Origin: Planctomycetota bacterium | GTDB lineage: Bacteria > Planctomycetota > B15-G4 | Assembly: GCA_029259715.1 (NCBI GenBank) | Contig: JAJDEP010000003.1 | Span: 1 to 64,000, forward strand | Reading direction: 5' to 3' | Length of the DNA stretch: 64,000 nucleotides | Shown: positions 18,288 through 27,524 of the stretch, in pieces | Layout: every line of letters starts with the position of its first letter | Position numbering within the stretch: position 1 is the stretch's first letter | The notes under the pieces: model-generated | What the model was told of the DNA's origin: nothing | What the model saw: only the letters and a program-made list of their open reading frames with translations | Database searches by the model: none | Made by a program: the position numbers and the translations under genes

Positions 18288-19873
18288 GCCGTCTCGCCGT
18301 CCGTCGCGGAAGCCTCGCCTGCGTCCCCGCCCGCATCGCCCCTCAGCACGAAGGCGAAGCCGTGCAGGTCGACCTCGCAGGGTCCGTTGGCCGGATCGAG
18401 ACGCACGAAGATGATGCCGTCGTCCGGCGGCCAGCGACCGCCCGGCCGCGGATCGACCCGGTAGCTGTGCACGCGGCCGTCGTTCAGCACGGGAAAGAGC
18501 ACCGACCGCTCCTCCACCAGGCCGGTGTCGTTCACCCCCATCCAGAAGACCTGGCCCTGTCCGCCCTCGACGGGATGGTCGGGGTTGTGCAGGCGCATGG
18601 TCACCTCGATGGCCACGACGTCGGCCGCGCGCACCGCGAGACCCGGGCCGGCCAGCCAGGGATCGTCGCCGGTGGAACGCAGCGCCCACCCGCCGCCGCC
18701 ACCGCTGCGGCCACCGTCACCGCTCTCGCGCTCGGGCAGGTCGTCGCAGGTCATCCAGCCCTCACGCGCCGCGGGATCGCCGAAGTCCCACCGCGTGCGG
18801 GTCGGGTCGATGGGCATGACCAGGCTCTCGCTCAGGGCGACCACAGCGGCAGCGCGCTGCGCGTCGCCGGGCCACAGGCGCGCCGCGGCCGCGGCCACGT
18901 CGACAGCGGTCGGGTCGTAGCCGGCCGTCGCCAGGCTCTCCACGCCCCCGCCCAGGACCTGCAGCGGCGGCCCCATGGCCACGCCGCCGGGCACCGCATG
19001 CGGCGCACCGAGGAGCAGGTCGAGCAATTCGTCGTCCGAGAGCCGCCGCGTCGCCAAGGCGCCGGGATCGGTGATGGCCTCGATGACCACGCCCGTGCCG
19101 TCGGCGTGCAGCCCCTCCGGCGGCGAGGCACTCCGGATCCAATCCGCGGCCGCCCGCTTGTCGCCGTCCTCCGCGGGCGCCTCGCCGCGGTACTGGCTGC
19201 GCATGGGCGCCTCGGCGCCAAAGAGCAGCGCCAGGTCGTCGGGATGGAACAGGTTGCGCTCGGCGTGGGGATAGCCGCAGCGGCGGAACAGGTGCCGCTC
19301 GATGGCGGCCCGGTCGAAGGCGATCTCCTCGGTGGTGACGATCACCGCCTTGGCCGCCACCCGCTGCAACTCCAGCAGGCACGCCACCGGATATTCGGCG
19401 TGCTCGACCACCTCGCTGCAGACCACCACGTCGAACGCATCGTCGGCAAAGGGCAGGCGCGCCCCGTCGATGGCCGCCGCCGGCACCGCGAACAGCTCGC
19501 CCGCACGGGCACAGGCCTCGGCCGACAGGTCGCAACTCACGACGCGCACCGCGTCGCCCGCCCGCGCCGCGCCGGCCCGGGCCAGATGGGCCAGGAAACC
19601 CTCGCCCCCGCCGACGTCCAGCAGCGAGCCCCAACGCAGGCCGTCGAGGCTGCGCAGCACCTGGAACAGCCGCGCCAGACGGGCCAGACGCCCCGGCTCA
19701 CTGGCCGGGTGGCCGAGCCCGTAGAGGGGCTGGTGCGCGAGATACACGCCGTCGCCGGCGCACTCGCGGTAGCGCCGATCGAGCCAGCGCGCGGTGTAGC
19801 GCGTGTAGGTAGCCACAGGCCGGTCGACGATACCCGCCCGTCCCCGCGCCCACCAAGCCGCGACTGACGCCAT
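18284..19873 (-). CDS. SAM methyltransferase with C-terminal beta-sandwich-like domain
   Basis: 529 residues. The N-terminal part is a class I methyltransferase: SLLDVGGGEGFLAHLA (about residues 83-98), LPFADDAFDVVVCSEVVEH and a distal helical section. From about residue 385 on, the sequence changes to short beta-like strands: WLAGPGLAVRAADVVAIEV, GQGQVFWMG, RVHSYRVDPRP and FVRLDPANG. This pattern recurs in carbohydrate-binding-like C-terminal modules of glycan enzymes. So I infer a sugar methyltransferase that also binds glycan. Coupled by GTGA overlap to the membrane protein downstream. Confidence 0.75.
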   Translation of the reverse strand: MASVAAWWARGRAGIVDRPVATYTRYTARWLDRRYRECAGDGVYLAHQPLYGLGHPASEPGRLARLARLFQVLRSLDGLRWGSLLDVGGGEGFLAHLARAGAARAGDAVRVVSCDLSAEACARAGELFAVPAAAIDGARLPFADDAFDVVVCSEVVEHAEYPVACLLELQRVAAKAVIVTTEEIAFDRAAIERHLFRRCGYPHAERNLFHPDDLALLFGAEAPMRSQYRGEAPAEDGDKRAAADWIRSASPPEGLHADGTGVVIEAITDPGALATRRLSDDELLDLLLGAPHAVPGGVAMGPPLQVLGGGVESLATAGYDPTAVDVAAAAARLWPGDAQRAAAVVALSESLVMPIDPTRTRWDFGDPAAREGWMTCDDLPERESGDGGRSGGGGGWALRSTGDDPWLAGPGLAVRAADVVAIEVTMRLHNPDHPVEGGQGQVFWMGVNDTGLVEERSVLFPVLNDGRVHSYRVDPRPGGRWPPDDGIIFVRLDPANGPCEVDLHGFAFVLRGDAGGDAGEASATDGETA

Positions 19874-19902
19874 CGCCTGAGACGGCGCCCCGGGCCCGGG
19901 AC

Positions 19903-20424
19903 CTAGGGCAGCGGCTCCACGGACGAGAGCCGCTCCATGCCGCCGTCGCTCATGCGCAGGAAGACCCGCCCCACCACCTGGTCGATCCGCACCGGGCCGA
20001 AGTCGCGGCTGTCGATGGAGACCCGGCGGTTGTCACCCAGCAGGAAGAGCTCCGCCGGCCCCATGGCGTAGTCGGGGAAGGTCACCGAGCGGTTCAGCTC
20101 GGCCGGGATGCTCTCCTCCACGACCTGGCCGTTACGCACGACGGTGCCCGCGTCCATGGCGATCACGTCGCCCGGGCCGGCCACCACCCGCTTCACCAGC
20201 ACCTCGTCATGGAGCTCCACCACCACGGTGTCGCCGATGACCACGGGCCGGTTGAGCCAGGCCATATCGCCCACGAGGATGCGATCGCCGCTCTCCAGGG
20301 TCTGACGCATGGACGTGCCCTCCACGCGATAGGCCGTGAACATGATCCCTCGGGCCACCACGGCCACGAGCAGCACGCTCACGCCGACGCGGAGGCCGAT
20401 GAGCAGATTGCGGGTCGAGACCAT
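19903..20424 (-). CDS. lepB: Signal peptidase I
   Basis: 173 residues. One N-terminal membrane helix (about residues 7-28) is followed by VEGTSMRQTLESGD, with the catalytic Ser38, and then VLVKRVVAGPGDVI, with the general-base Lys78. Late in the protein comes the LLGDNRRVSIDSRDFGPV box. It removes signal peptides from exported proteins on the outer face of the membrane. The start is ATG 20424 in front of the helix. A much longer upstream reading frame on this strand is the shadow of the neighbouring YfhO-like gene. It is divergent from that gene by 102 bases. Confidence 0.93.
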   Translation of the reverse strand: MVSTRNLLIGLRVGVSVLLVAVVARGIMFTAYRVEGTSMRQTLESGDRILVGDMAWLNRPVVIGDTVVVELHDEVLVKRVVAGPGDVIAMDAGTVVRNGQVVEESIPAELNRSVTFPDYAMGPAELFLLGDNRRVSIDSRDFGPVRIDQVVGRVFLRMSDGGMERLSSVEPLP

Positions 20425-20526
20425 TCTTCGGGCTCCGGGAGTCGGGCCGTCCCCGGGCGGGACCACCGGGATTCTCATCGGCGTCGGCCCGACCCGGCAT
20501 TGAGGCGGACCCGGCCGCCCCGCAAG

Positions 20527-23103
20527 ATGGGCACGATGGAGGCCCAGCCCCCCGATGCCCCGGCAGTCCCGGCCGGCCACCTGCGCCCGTTGCTGGTGCT
20601 GGCCCTGCTCCCCGCGATCCTGATGAGCCCCGGGCTCTTCGGCGGGAAGGCCCTGTTCGCCGTGCACCCCGGGCAATTGCAGCCCTGGAGCGCCGACCTG
20701 CCCGCCGACGAGCTGGCCGCCCTGGAGGCCGTCGGCATGCCGCTCGCGGCTGACGGCACGCTGCAGTTCCGGCCGCAGCAACGCGTGGCCTTCGAGCGCC
20801 TGCGAGCGGGTGAGGTGCCGCACTGGAATCCCGACAGCCTCTGCGGCGTGCCGCTGCTGGCCCAGGCGGTCCACGGCGTATTCCATCCACCGAACTGGTT
20901 GCACCTGGTGCTCGAGGAGGGCCGGGCCTACGCCTGGATCGCCGCCCTGCAGACTTTCCTCGCGGGGCTGTTCGCCTACGCGTTGTGCCGACAACTCGGC
21001 CTCGGCGGCATGGCCGGCCTGCTGGGCGGTCTCAGCTTCGCCCTCTGCGGCTTCCTGGCCGTGCGCTGGCACTGGTACCAGATCCAAGGCGCGGCGATGT
21101 GGCTGCCCCTCGTGCTGCTGGGCGTCGAGCGCCTCACGAGCGCCGACCGCCCCGGCGCGGGACGGGGCGCGGTGGCCTGCATCGCCGGCGGCCTCGGCCT
21201 CTCGTTCCTCGCCGGCTTCCCGCCGGCCAGCGTGCTGATCACCTACGCCGCCGCCGCCTGGGCCCTCGTGCGCCTCTCCGGGCGTTGCGAAGACCGGCTG
21301 CGGAAGGTCCTGCGCCTCGGGTTCGCGCTGGTGGTGGGCGTGGCCATCGGTCTGCCGCAGATGCTGCCATCGACCGCGTGGGCCCTCAGCGGCGAGTCGA
21401 CCCGCACGTCCGTCGACCCCGAGATCGTGGCCGGGCTCGCCATGGGCCCCGCCAGCCTGGCGCGGCTGGTGCTGCCCGACATCTTCGGCCATCCCCACGA
21501 CCTGGCCACCCACGAGCTGCCCTTCCTGCGCGAGCGCGGCACCCTCGGGCGCATCGCCCAGAAGGCCAACGCCAACCACATCGAGAACGCCGGCTCCTTC
21601 GGACTGGTGGCCCTGATGCTCGCGCTGCTCGGCCTCGGCAGCGGGTGCCGGGGGCGCTGGCTCGCGGCGCTGCTCCTCGCGGTCGGCTTGTTCTGCGCGG
21701 TGCAGACCCCGCTGCTGCCGCTGGTGCTCAAGCTCCCCGGCCTCGACACCTCCGATCCGCGACGCTTCCTGCTGCTGGCCGGCATGGGCGGGGCGCTGCT
21801 CGGGGCGTGCGGGCTGCAGCGCATCATCGATCGGGGCCCCGGCCCCGCCTTCCGCAATCTGGCCGTGGTGGCCCTGATGGCCTTCATCGGTGCGGCCCTG
21901 CTCATGAGCCTCGTGAGCGAGGACGCCTGGGTCAATTGGGCCGCCCCCCGGCTGGCCGAGGTTGCCGGCGTGTCCACCGCGGAGGTGCGCAGTCATCGCG
22001 CCGACCTCGACATCGACCTGGCCCTGACGCAGATGACCCTGTGGGGCGGCGCCGTGGTCATGTCGGCCCTCATGATCGCCGTGCTCATGTCCGAGAAGCG
22101 CCGCCGCACCGGGGCCCTGCTGCTGATCCTTGTGGCCGCCGCCGATCTGGGCGTCACCGCCCGGCGCGGTGCGGTGTTCGTCCCGCCCCACGGCATCGAT
22201 GCCCCGCCCCCCGCCCTGGCCAGCCTGACCAGCGACGGACGCCTGATCCGCTTCCATCCCGGGCCGCCCTCGCCGATGACCATGCCCCTGCCGCCGAACA
22301 CGGCGCTGCCGTTCGGCGTGCGCGACGTCTCGGGCTACATCACGCTGGCCCCGCGCCGCGTCGAAGCCCTGCACGAACGCCTGCAGGTCGGCACCGCGTG
22401 GGGCGTCGGCACCGCGCCGCTCTCCGACCCGGCCGCGCTCGGCTCGGGACTGCTCGACGACCTGGCCGTCGACCGGCTGCTGTCCTCGGTGCCGCTCGAT
22501 CACCCGGACTGGCGCGTCGCGGGCTCGGTGGGCGACGCCGTGCTCTACACCCGGGACGCGGGGGCCTCGCGACTGGCGGCGGTCTGGCCCTGCGACGTGA
22601 TCCCGGTGCCCCCCGGGGCCGACGCGGCCCTCGACGCACTGGTCGCCGAGCGCGCGAGCGGCGGGCGACGCACGGTGATCGAGGCGACCGACCTGACCGT
22701 CCCCACCGGGTGCATCAAACCCGACGATTGGCAGGCCCTCTCGAGCGGCGCCCTCGCATGGCGCGTCGACACCCCCGAGCGCCTCGAGATCGCGACCCGG
22801 TCTCGGCAGGCCCTCACAGGCGACGCCGCGGCCGCCGACACGGGGTTCTGGCTCGTGCTGCGCGACACCTGGGCCCCGGGCTGGAGCGCCCACATCGATT
22901 CACGGCCGGTGGAGATCCACGTGGCGGACGGCGCCTTCCGGGGCGTGCGCGTGCCCGTCGGCGAGCACACCGTGGTGTTCACCTACGCGTCCCCGGGCTG
23001 GACCTGGGGGCTGCGGCTCGGCCTGGCGGGCCTGTTCCTGTTCCTGCTCGCGGTGCTGCGGGCGCTGCTGCCCCGCCGCTCGGACGAACCTAGAACAGGT
23101 TGA
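20527..23103 (+). CDS. YfhO-like polytopic membrane protein (candidate GT-C transferase), copy 2
   Basis: 858 residues, start ATG 20527 (an ATG three codons on is an alternative). The N-terminal helix is followed by VPHWNPDSLCGVPLLAQ, the YfhO-type motif, then about ten membrane helices and a soluble domain. The C-terminus has DTWAPGWSAHIDSRP, then VRVPVGEHTVVFTYASPG and a last helix. It shares layout and C-terminal motifs with the protein at 10004-12727. It converges with a DPM1-like GT2 gene (14-base overlap of the 3' ends), which again suggests a lipid-linked sugar donor system. Confidence 0.8.
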   Translation: MGTMEAQPPDAPAVPAGHLRPLLVLALLPAILMSPGLFGGKALFAVHPGQLQPWSADLPADELAALEAVGMPLAADGTLQFRPQQRVAFERLRAGEVPHWNPDSLCGVPLLAQAVHGVFHPPNWLHLVLEEGRAYAWIAALQTFLAGLFAYALCRQLGLGGMAGLLGGLSFALCGFLAVRWHWYQIQGAAMWLPLVLLGVERLTSADRPGAGRGAVACIAGGLGLSFLAGFPPASVLITYAAAAWALVRLSGRCEDRLRKVLRLGFALVVGVAIGLPQMLPSTAWALSGESTRTSVDPEIVAGLAMGPASLARLVLPDIFGHPHDLATHELPFLRERGTLGRIAQKANANHIENAGSFGLVALMLALLGLGSGCRGRWLAALLLAVGLFCAVQTPLLPLVLKLPGLDTSDPRRFLLLAGMGGALLGACGLQRIIDRGPGPAFRNLAVVALMAFIGAALLMSLVSEDAWVNWAAPRLAEVAGVSTAEVRSHRADLDIDLALTQMTLWGGAVVMSALMIAVLMSEKRRRTGALLLILVAAADLGVTARRGAVFVPPHGIDAPPPALASLTSDGRLIRFHPGPPSPMTMPLPPNTALPFGVRDVSGYITLAPRRVEALHERLQVGTAWGVGTAPLSDPAALGSGLLDDLAVDRLLSSVPLDHPDWRVAGSVGDAVLYTRDAGASRLAAVWPCDVIPVPPGADAALDALVAERASGGRRTVIEATDLTVPTGCIKPDDWQALSSGALAWRVDTPERLEIATRSRQALTGDAAAADTGFWLVLRDTWAPGWSAHIDSRPVEIHVADGAFRGVRVPVGEHTVVFTYASPGWTWGLRLGLAGLFLFLLAVLRALLPRRSDEPRTG

Positions 23104-23794
23104 ACTTCAGGATGCACCAGATGGCCTGGAAGCCGTCCTTCACGCCGATCTTCTTGCCCTCGGCGAAGCTGCGCCCGAAGTAGCTGATGGGCACCTCGTA
23201 GATGCGCAGCTTCTCCCCGTCGATCTTCATGCGCGCGATCTTGGCGGTCACCTCCGGCTCGACGCCGAAGCGGTCCGACTCGATCTGCAAACGGTCGGCC
23301 ACGGGCTTGCGGAAGACCTTGTAGCAGGTCTCCATGTCGGTCAGGTTCAGGTTGGTGAACATGTTCGACATGAGCGTCAGCATCTTGTTGCCGATCATGT
23401 GCCAGAAGAGATGGCAACGCTGGGCCTCGCCGCCGAGGAAGCGGCTGCCGTAGACCACGTCGGCGAAGCCGTCCTCGATGGGCTTCAGCAGCCGCGGGTA
23501 ATCGTCGGGCGTGTACTCGAGGTCGGCGTCCTGCACGAGCACCACGTCGCCGGTGGCCTGGGCGAAGCCCGTGCGCAGGGCGGCGCCCTTGCCCTGGTTC
23601 ACCTCGTGCTTGAAGACACGGATGATGCCGGGGTGCTCGGCCACCAGCTCGTCGAGGATGCCGTGGGTGCCGTCGGTCGACTCGTCATCGATGATGATCA
23701 GCTCGATGTCGAAGGGCGTGGCCAGGACGCGGTCGACGATGGCCCGCACCGTCTTGACCTCGTTGTAGACAGGCATCAGCACCGAGAGCTTCAT
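23090..23794 (-). CDS. GT2 glycosyltransferase, DPM1-like polyprenyl-phosphate sugar synthase
   Basis: 234 residues. It opens with LSVLMPVYNEVKTV, then IIIDDESTDGT, NQGKGAALRTGF, VQDADLEYTPDDY (DxD metal site) and VYGSRFLGG, the ordered motifs of dolichyl-phosphate mannose synthase-like GT2 enzymes. YKVFR and EPEVTAKIAR also fit. The start at ATG 23794 has GGGGAG seven bases upstream. No membrane helix is present. These enzymes transfer a sugar from a nucleotide to a lipid phosphate; the exact sugar is not readable. Confidence 0.9.
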   Translation of the reverse strand: MKLSVLMPVYNEVKTVRAIVDRVLATPFDIELIIIDDESTDGTHGILDELVAEHPGIIRVFKHEVNQGKGAALRTGFAQATGDVVLVQDADLEYTPDDYPRLLKPIEDGFADVVYGSRFLGGEAQRCHLFWHMIGNKMLTLMSNMFTNLNLTDMETCYKVFRKPVADRLQIESDRFGVEPEVTAKIARMKIDGEKLRIYEVPISYFGRSFAEGKKIGVKDGFQAIWCILKFNLF

Positions 23795-23940
23795 CGTTCT
23801 CCCCTTCCCCATCGGGCGACCGCCGCGACCACGCCGGCCGGCGCCGCGAGGCACCTGTGAGCGGGCGGATTATCGAGGCCCCGCCGGGGGCGATCAAGAC
23901 AAGTGAAATCCATCAGGACGGGCATGGACGGGAGCTCCCC

Positions 23941-25155
23941 TCAGGCCACGGCCTGGACGAAGGCGCCCTCGGCCGCCCGATCGGACGCGACCCGGGGATC
24001 GATGACCACCTCGGTGGTGCCGAAGATCTCGTGCAGGCGGAAGGCATCCATCAGGCCGCGGATCATGTTGGCGAACTCGGGGGAGTTCTCCACCGCCCAG
24101 AACGGGATGCGGAACAAGGGCACGATATCGCTGTCGTGCCGGCGCCGCCGGGACTGGATGTGGCGGCGCTTGGCCGCCATGGCGTCGAGCAGGGTCGTGA
24201 AGTCATTCACCGCCAGCATGTCGGCCTTGGCCGGCGGCGGAATGCCCACCGAGCGCTTGTTGGCGCGCATCTTGAGCAGCACCTCGTGCATGCGGCCCTT
24301 GCCCCGGGCGTCCTGCTCGTCGATGCGGTAGCCGTCGTCGTTGAGGTGCAGCACGTACGACATGCGCTTCTGGTGCACGAGCAGCGCCGCCGGGAGCACC
24401 CGCTGCAGCACGCCCTCCTCGTAATTCTTGTAGATCAGCCAGAGCGGGTTGCGCATCTGCAGCAGGCGGATCTTGTGCACGTCGATGCGCCGGCTGGTGG
24501 ACATGTGGTGGTGGTAGGCCACGCTCTGGGGCACGTACAGGATCGTGTAGCCGAGCACCCACAGCCGGAAGCCGAGGTCGACGTCCTCGTAGTAGGCGAA
24601 GAAGTCTTCGTCGAAGCGGCCGGCGTCCTCGTAGACCTCGCGCCGGATGGCCATCGAGCCGCCGCAGGCGAACAGCGTGTGGCACGGACGGCGGTAGCGG
24701 TCGATGTCGGGGTCGTTCATGCCGACCTGCCAGCCGATGCCGTGGAAGTTCATGGCCGAGCCGCCGAAGTTCACCTCCGACCCGTTCCACGACAGGGTCA
24801 GCGACGACGTGCAGTCGGCCTCCCGCGTGACGATGGGCGCGACCAGCTCGCGCAGCCAGGTCGGCTCGACGCGCATGTCGGTGTTCAGGAAGACGAGCAC
24901 CTCGTTGGAGCTGGCCTCGACCCCCGAGTTGACGCCCCCCGCGAAGCCGTGATTCTGGCGGCACTGGAGCGTGCGGGCCTCGGGCGCGTTCTTGTCGAGC
25001 CACTGCACCGACCCGTCCACCGAGGCGTTGTCGACCACCACGATCTCGATCAGGTCGGCGGGATAGTCCACCCCCCGCAGCGACTCGAAGAGCTGCTCGA
25101 AGTGGTGCCGACCGTTCAGGTTGACGATGACGATGGAGACGCTGGGCCAGTTCAC
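23941..25155 (-). CDS. GT2 glycosyltransferase, rhamnosyltransferase-like
   Basis: 404 residues starting at GTG 25155, which overlaps the upstream stop as GTGA. VSIVIVNLNGRHHF, VVVDNASVDGS, HGFAGGVNSG and VFLNTDMRVEP are GT2 motifs of the surface-polysaccharide branch. GRFDEDFFAYYEDVDLGFRL is the catalytic-base region. A C-terminal 120-residue extension beyond the catalytic core has helical and basic parts (KRRHIQSRRRR). The longer ATG frame from 25230 would overlap the upstream gene by 79 bases, so I prefer the GTG. It ends the minus-strand glycosyltransferase run. Confidence 0.86.
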   Translation of the reverse strand: MNWPSVSIVIVNLNGRHHFEQLFESLRGVDYPADLIEIVVVDNASVDGSVQWLDKNAPEARTLQCRQNHGFAGGVNSGVEASSNEVLVFLNTDMRVEPTWLRELVAPIVTREADCTSSLTLSWNGSEVNFGGSAMNFHGIGWQVGMNDPDIDRYRRPCHTLFACGGSMAIRREVYEDAGRFDEDFFAYYEDVDLGFRLWVLGYTILYVPQSVAYHHHMSTSRRIDVHKIRLLQMRNPLWLIYKNYEEGVLQRVLPAALLVHQKRMSYVLHLNDDGYRIDEQDARGKGRMHEVLLKMRANKRSVGIPPPAKADMLAVNDFTTLLDAMAAKRRHIQSRRRRHDSDIVPLFRIPFWAVENSPEFANMIRGLMDAFRLHEIFGTTEVVIDPRVASDRAAEGAFVQAVA

Positions 25156-27524
25156 GGATTCCTCGCTGCTCGGCGGCCCGCCTCGCGTCCCAGGCCGATC
25201 ACCTGACGATAACGCCATTCCATCTCGCATGCCTCCTCGGCGTCAGTCTTCACGGGAGGCGCGGCCGCGACCAGGCGGGGCCCCAGCGAAGGCTCGTCGA
25301 CCAGACGGCGCAGTTGCTTGAGCAGGTCCGGGGCCGATCCCGGCTCGAACAGCAGGCCGTTGGCATCGTGCTCGATGCCTTCGCTGATGCCCGCGATGTC
25401 GCTGCCCACCACCGGCGTGCCCGAGAGGAAGGCCTCGCGCACGGTCAGCCCGTAGGCCTCCTGCCACAGGCTCGGCACTACCAGCACGTCGAGATCGGCA
25501 TGGATCGCGGCCAGATCGTCGTGGTGGAAGCGCCCGTGGAAGACGGCCTTGTCACCCAGCGCCTGCTTCAGATCGGCGATGAGGGCCCGGATCTCGCCGG
25601 CGGTGGCCGGGTCACTCCCGCCGCTGTCGTCGCCGTGGACGTGCAGTTCCATGGTGCCCGGCTCGGCCCCCAGGATGGCCGCCGCCAGGGTCTGCAGGCC
25701 CTTGTACCAGACCAGACTGCCGACGAATCCGACCCGCAACGGCGCCGCGGGAGGTCGGGTCTTCTGTCCCTGCTTGCCCTGCTGGATCCAACTCGTGTCG
25801 AGGCCGTAGGCGCTCAACGCCAGACGGCCGGCAGGAATGCCCAGCCCGATCATCGACTGCTTCACGGCATGCGACGGCACCACCAGGGCGTCGGCCCGCT
25901 GCAGCACCGACCGCATCCAGTCCTCGCGACGCACCAGCGACGCCGCGTCCTCCCGCGCCTTGCGCCAACCGGGCGGGTGGGCCGGGATCGTCTGCGACAC
26001 GCCCTCGGCCCATTTCGCCGGCAGGCTCCCGGCGATGCGATCGAGCACGGCCAGCGGGTCGATGAGCTTGGGCTTGTCCTTCACGCACGCGGCGCAACCG
26101 AGGCCGGGCGGCGCCCGCAGGCAGTTGGTGCGATCGGGCCGGATCAGCTGCACGCGCGGGCAGCGCGCCCAGAAGTCGCTCAGCGTGACCACGCTCGGAA
26201 CGCCGGCCGAGCGGCAACGATCGATGATCCCCGTCGAGAGGTGGATCATGTGCTGGATGTGCACGACGTCGGGCTGCTCGCGGGCCAGCACCTGGTCGAA
26301 GGCCTCCTCCGCCGGGCGGAAGCGGTAGGTCTCGTCGACACCCGAGAAGGCCAGCCGGTTGACGAAGCGATGCACCCGGAAGCCCTCGAATTCCCCTGCG
26401 TGCAGGCTGCGATCGGGCTCGGACCCGTTGCCCGGGGTGCGCACGAAGAGCACCACGTCGTGGCCGCGCGCCCGCAGGGCCCGGGCCAGGGTGAGGGTCA
26501 GCACCTCGACGCCCGCCCAGCTGTCGGGCGGGAAGGCGTGCACGACGAAGAGGATCTTGAGTCGCTCCTGCGGCACCGGTCGCGGCACCCGCGGCGGCGT
26601 TGCCGGCGCATTGCGCACCGCCTCGGCGCCCCGCCAGAAGCCGAAGAATTCGGCGAAGTGGTAGACCGGCGAGAGCAGCGACCACTTCCAGCGCTCGAGC
26701 AGCGGCAGGCCGGCGGCGGCGAGGTGCTGCCGGTCGGCCTTCCACGAGCGCCCGGTCATGATGAAGGCGTGGGACAGCTTGTCGATGCACGGGCGGTCGA
26801 GGAAGCGCATGTTCAGCTCGCCGTCCACGAAGGTGCGGGCGTAGACCGAGGCCGCTTCGTACTCGTGACTGTGGATCACCTCGCTGCGCGGATCGAAGAC
26901 CACCGTCCAGCCGGCCTCGATGGCGGCCCGGGCGAACTTGATGTCCTCGCCGAACATGCCGCGGACGAACGGGAGCTGCTCCCACACCGTGCGGCGCAGG
27001 CAGCTGGCCACGTCGTTGAAGTTGCACTTGAGGCGCAGGCTGTGCGGGTCGAGGGCGGCCCAGGCCTCGGGGCTCTCCATCGAGACCTCGGTGCGCTCGG
27101 TGCCGAAGCACAGGTCGCCCTTGACGCCTTGCATGACCAACGGCCCGGCCTCGGGCCGCGGCAGGATGCGGCTGAACGCGCCGGCCACCTGCGGGTCGTC
27201 GAAGTTGCTCACGAGGTCGGCGAGCCAGCGCGTCCCCACCGGCTCGGCGTCCTGTACGAGGAACACGATCAGCTCGCCGTGCGTGAGGCCCGCGCCGAGG
27301 TTGCGTGTGTCGCCGTGATCGAAGGCCGTCGGGTGGATGCGGTGCAGCCCGATGGACGGCCGGGTCGCGATCTCCTCGAGGGTCCCGTCCGTCGAGCCCG
27401 AGTCGACCACGAGCACATCGACGTTGCCCTCGTATTCCTGGGCGATCACGCCGTCGAGACAGCCGACGATGGTGTCGATCCCGTTCTTGGCCGGGATCAC
27501 GATGGAGACAGAGGGCGCGCTCAT
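25152..27524 (-). CDS. Bifunctional GT2-GT4 glycosyltransferase fusion
   Basis: 790 residues. Residues 1 to about 300 are a GT2 domain: VSIVIPAKNG, VVDSGSTDGT, FDHGDTRNLG and FLVQDAEP, the set seen in rhamnosyltransferases. From about residue 321 a GT4 (GT-B) domain starts with KILFVVHAFPPDSWAGVEVL and continues with FVGSLVWYKG and VPSLWQEAYGLTVREAFL (donor-binding E-x7-E region). A cysteine cluster lies at Cys455, 468, 477 and 480. One chain with two transferases probably adds two successive sugars. Start ATG 27524 overlaps the upstream stop as ATGA. Confidence 0.88.
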   Translation of the reverse strand: MSAPSVSIVIPAKNGIDTIVGCLDGVIAQEYEGNVDVLVVDSGSTDGTLEEIATRPSIGLHRIHPTAFDHGDTRNLGAGLTHGELIVFLVQDAEPVGTRWLADLVSNFDDPQVAGAFSRILPRPEAGPLVMQGVKGDLCFGTERTEVSMESPEAWAALDPHSLRLKCNFNDVASCLRRTVWEQLPFVRGMFGEDIKFARAAIEAGWTVVFDPRSEVIHSHEYEAASVYARTFVDGELNMRFLDRPCIDKLSHAFIMTGRSWKADRQHLAAAGLPLLERWKWSLLSPVYHFAEFFGFWRGAEAVRNAPATPPRVPRPVPQERLKILFVVHAFPPDSWAGVEVLTLTLARALRARGHDVVLFVRTPGNGSEPDRSLHAGEFEGFRVHRFVNRLAFSGVDETYRFRPAEEAFDQVLAREQPDVVHIQHMIHLSTGIIDRCRSAGVPSVVTLSDFWARCPRVQLIRPDRTNCLRAPPGLGCAACVKDKPKLIDPLAVLDRIAGSLPAKWAEGVSQTIPAHPPGWRKAREDAASLVRREDWMRSVLQRADALVVPSHAVKQSMIGLGIPAGRLALSAYGLDTSWIQQGKQGQKTRPPAAPLRVGFVGSLVWYKGLQTLAAAILGAEPGTMELHVHGDDSGGSDPATAGEIRALIADLKQALGDKAVFHGRFHHDDLAAIHADLDVLVVPSLWQEAYGLTVREAFLSGTPVVGSDIAGISEGIEHDANGLLFEPGSAPDLLKQLRRLVDEPSLGPRLVAAAPPVKTDAEEACEMEWRYRQVIGLGREAGRRAARNP

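Noticed and set aside
17180-19867. 895-codon plus-strand frame
   Set aside because: It crosses the 3' part of one real gene and two genes on the other strand; Arg/Pro-rich, no domain.
20428-22893. Long upstream extension of the signal peptidase frame
   Set aside because: It is the antisense of the second YfhO-like gene. Signal peptidase has its own ATG and membrane helix at 20424.
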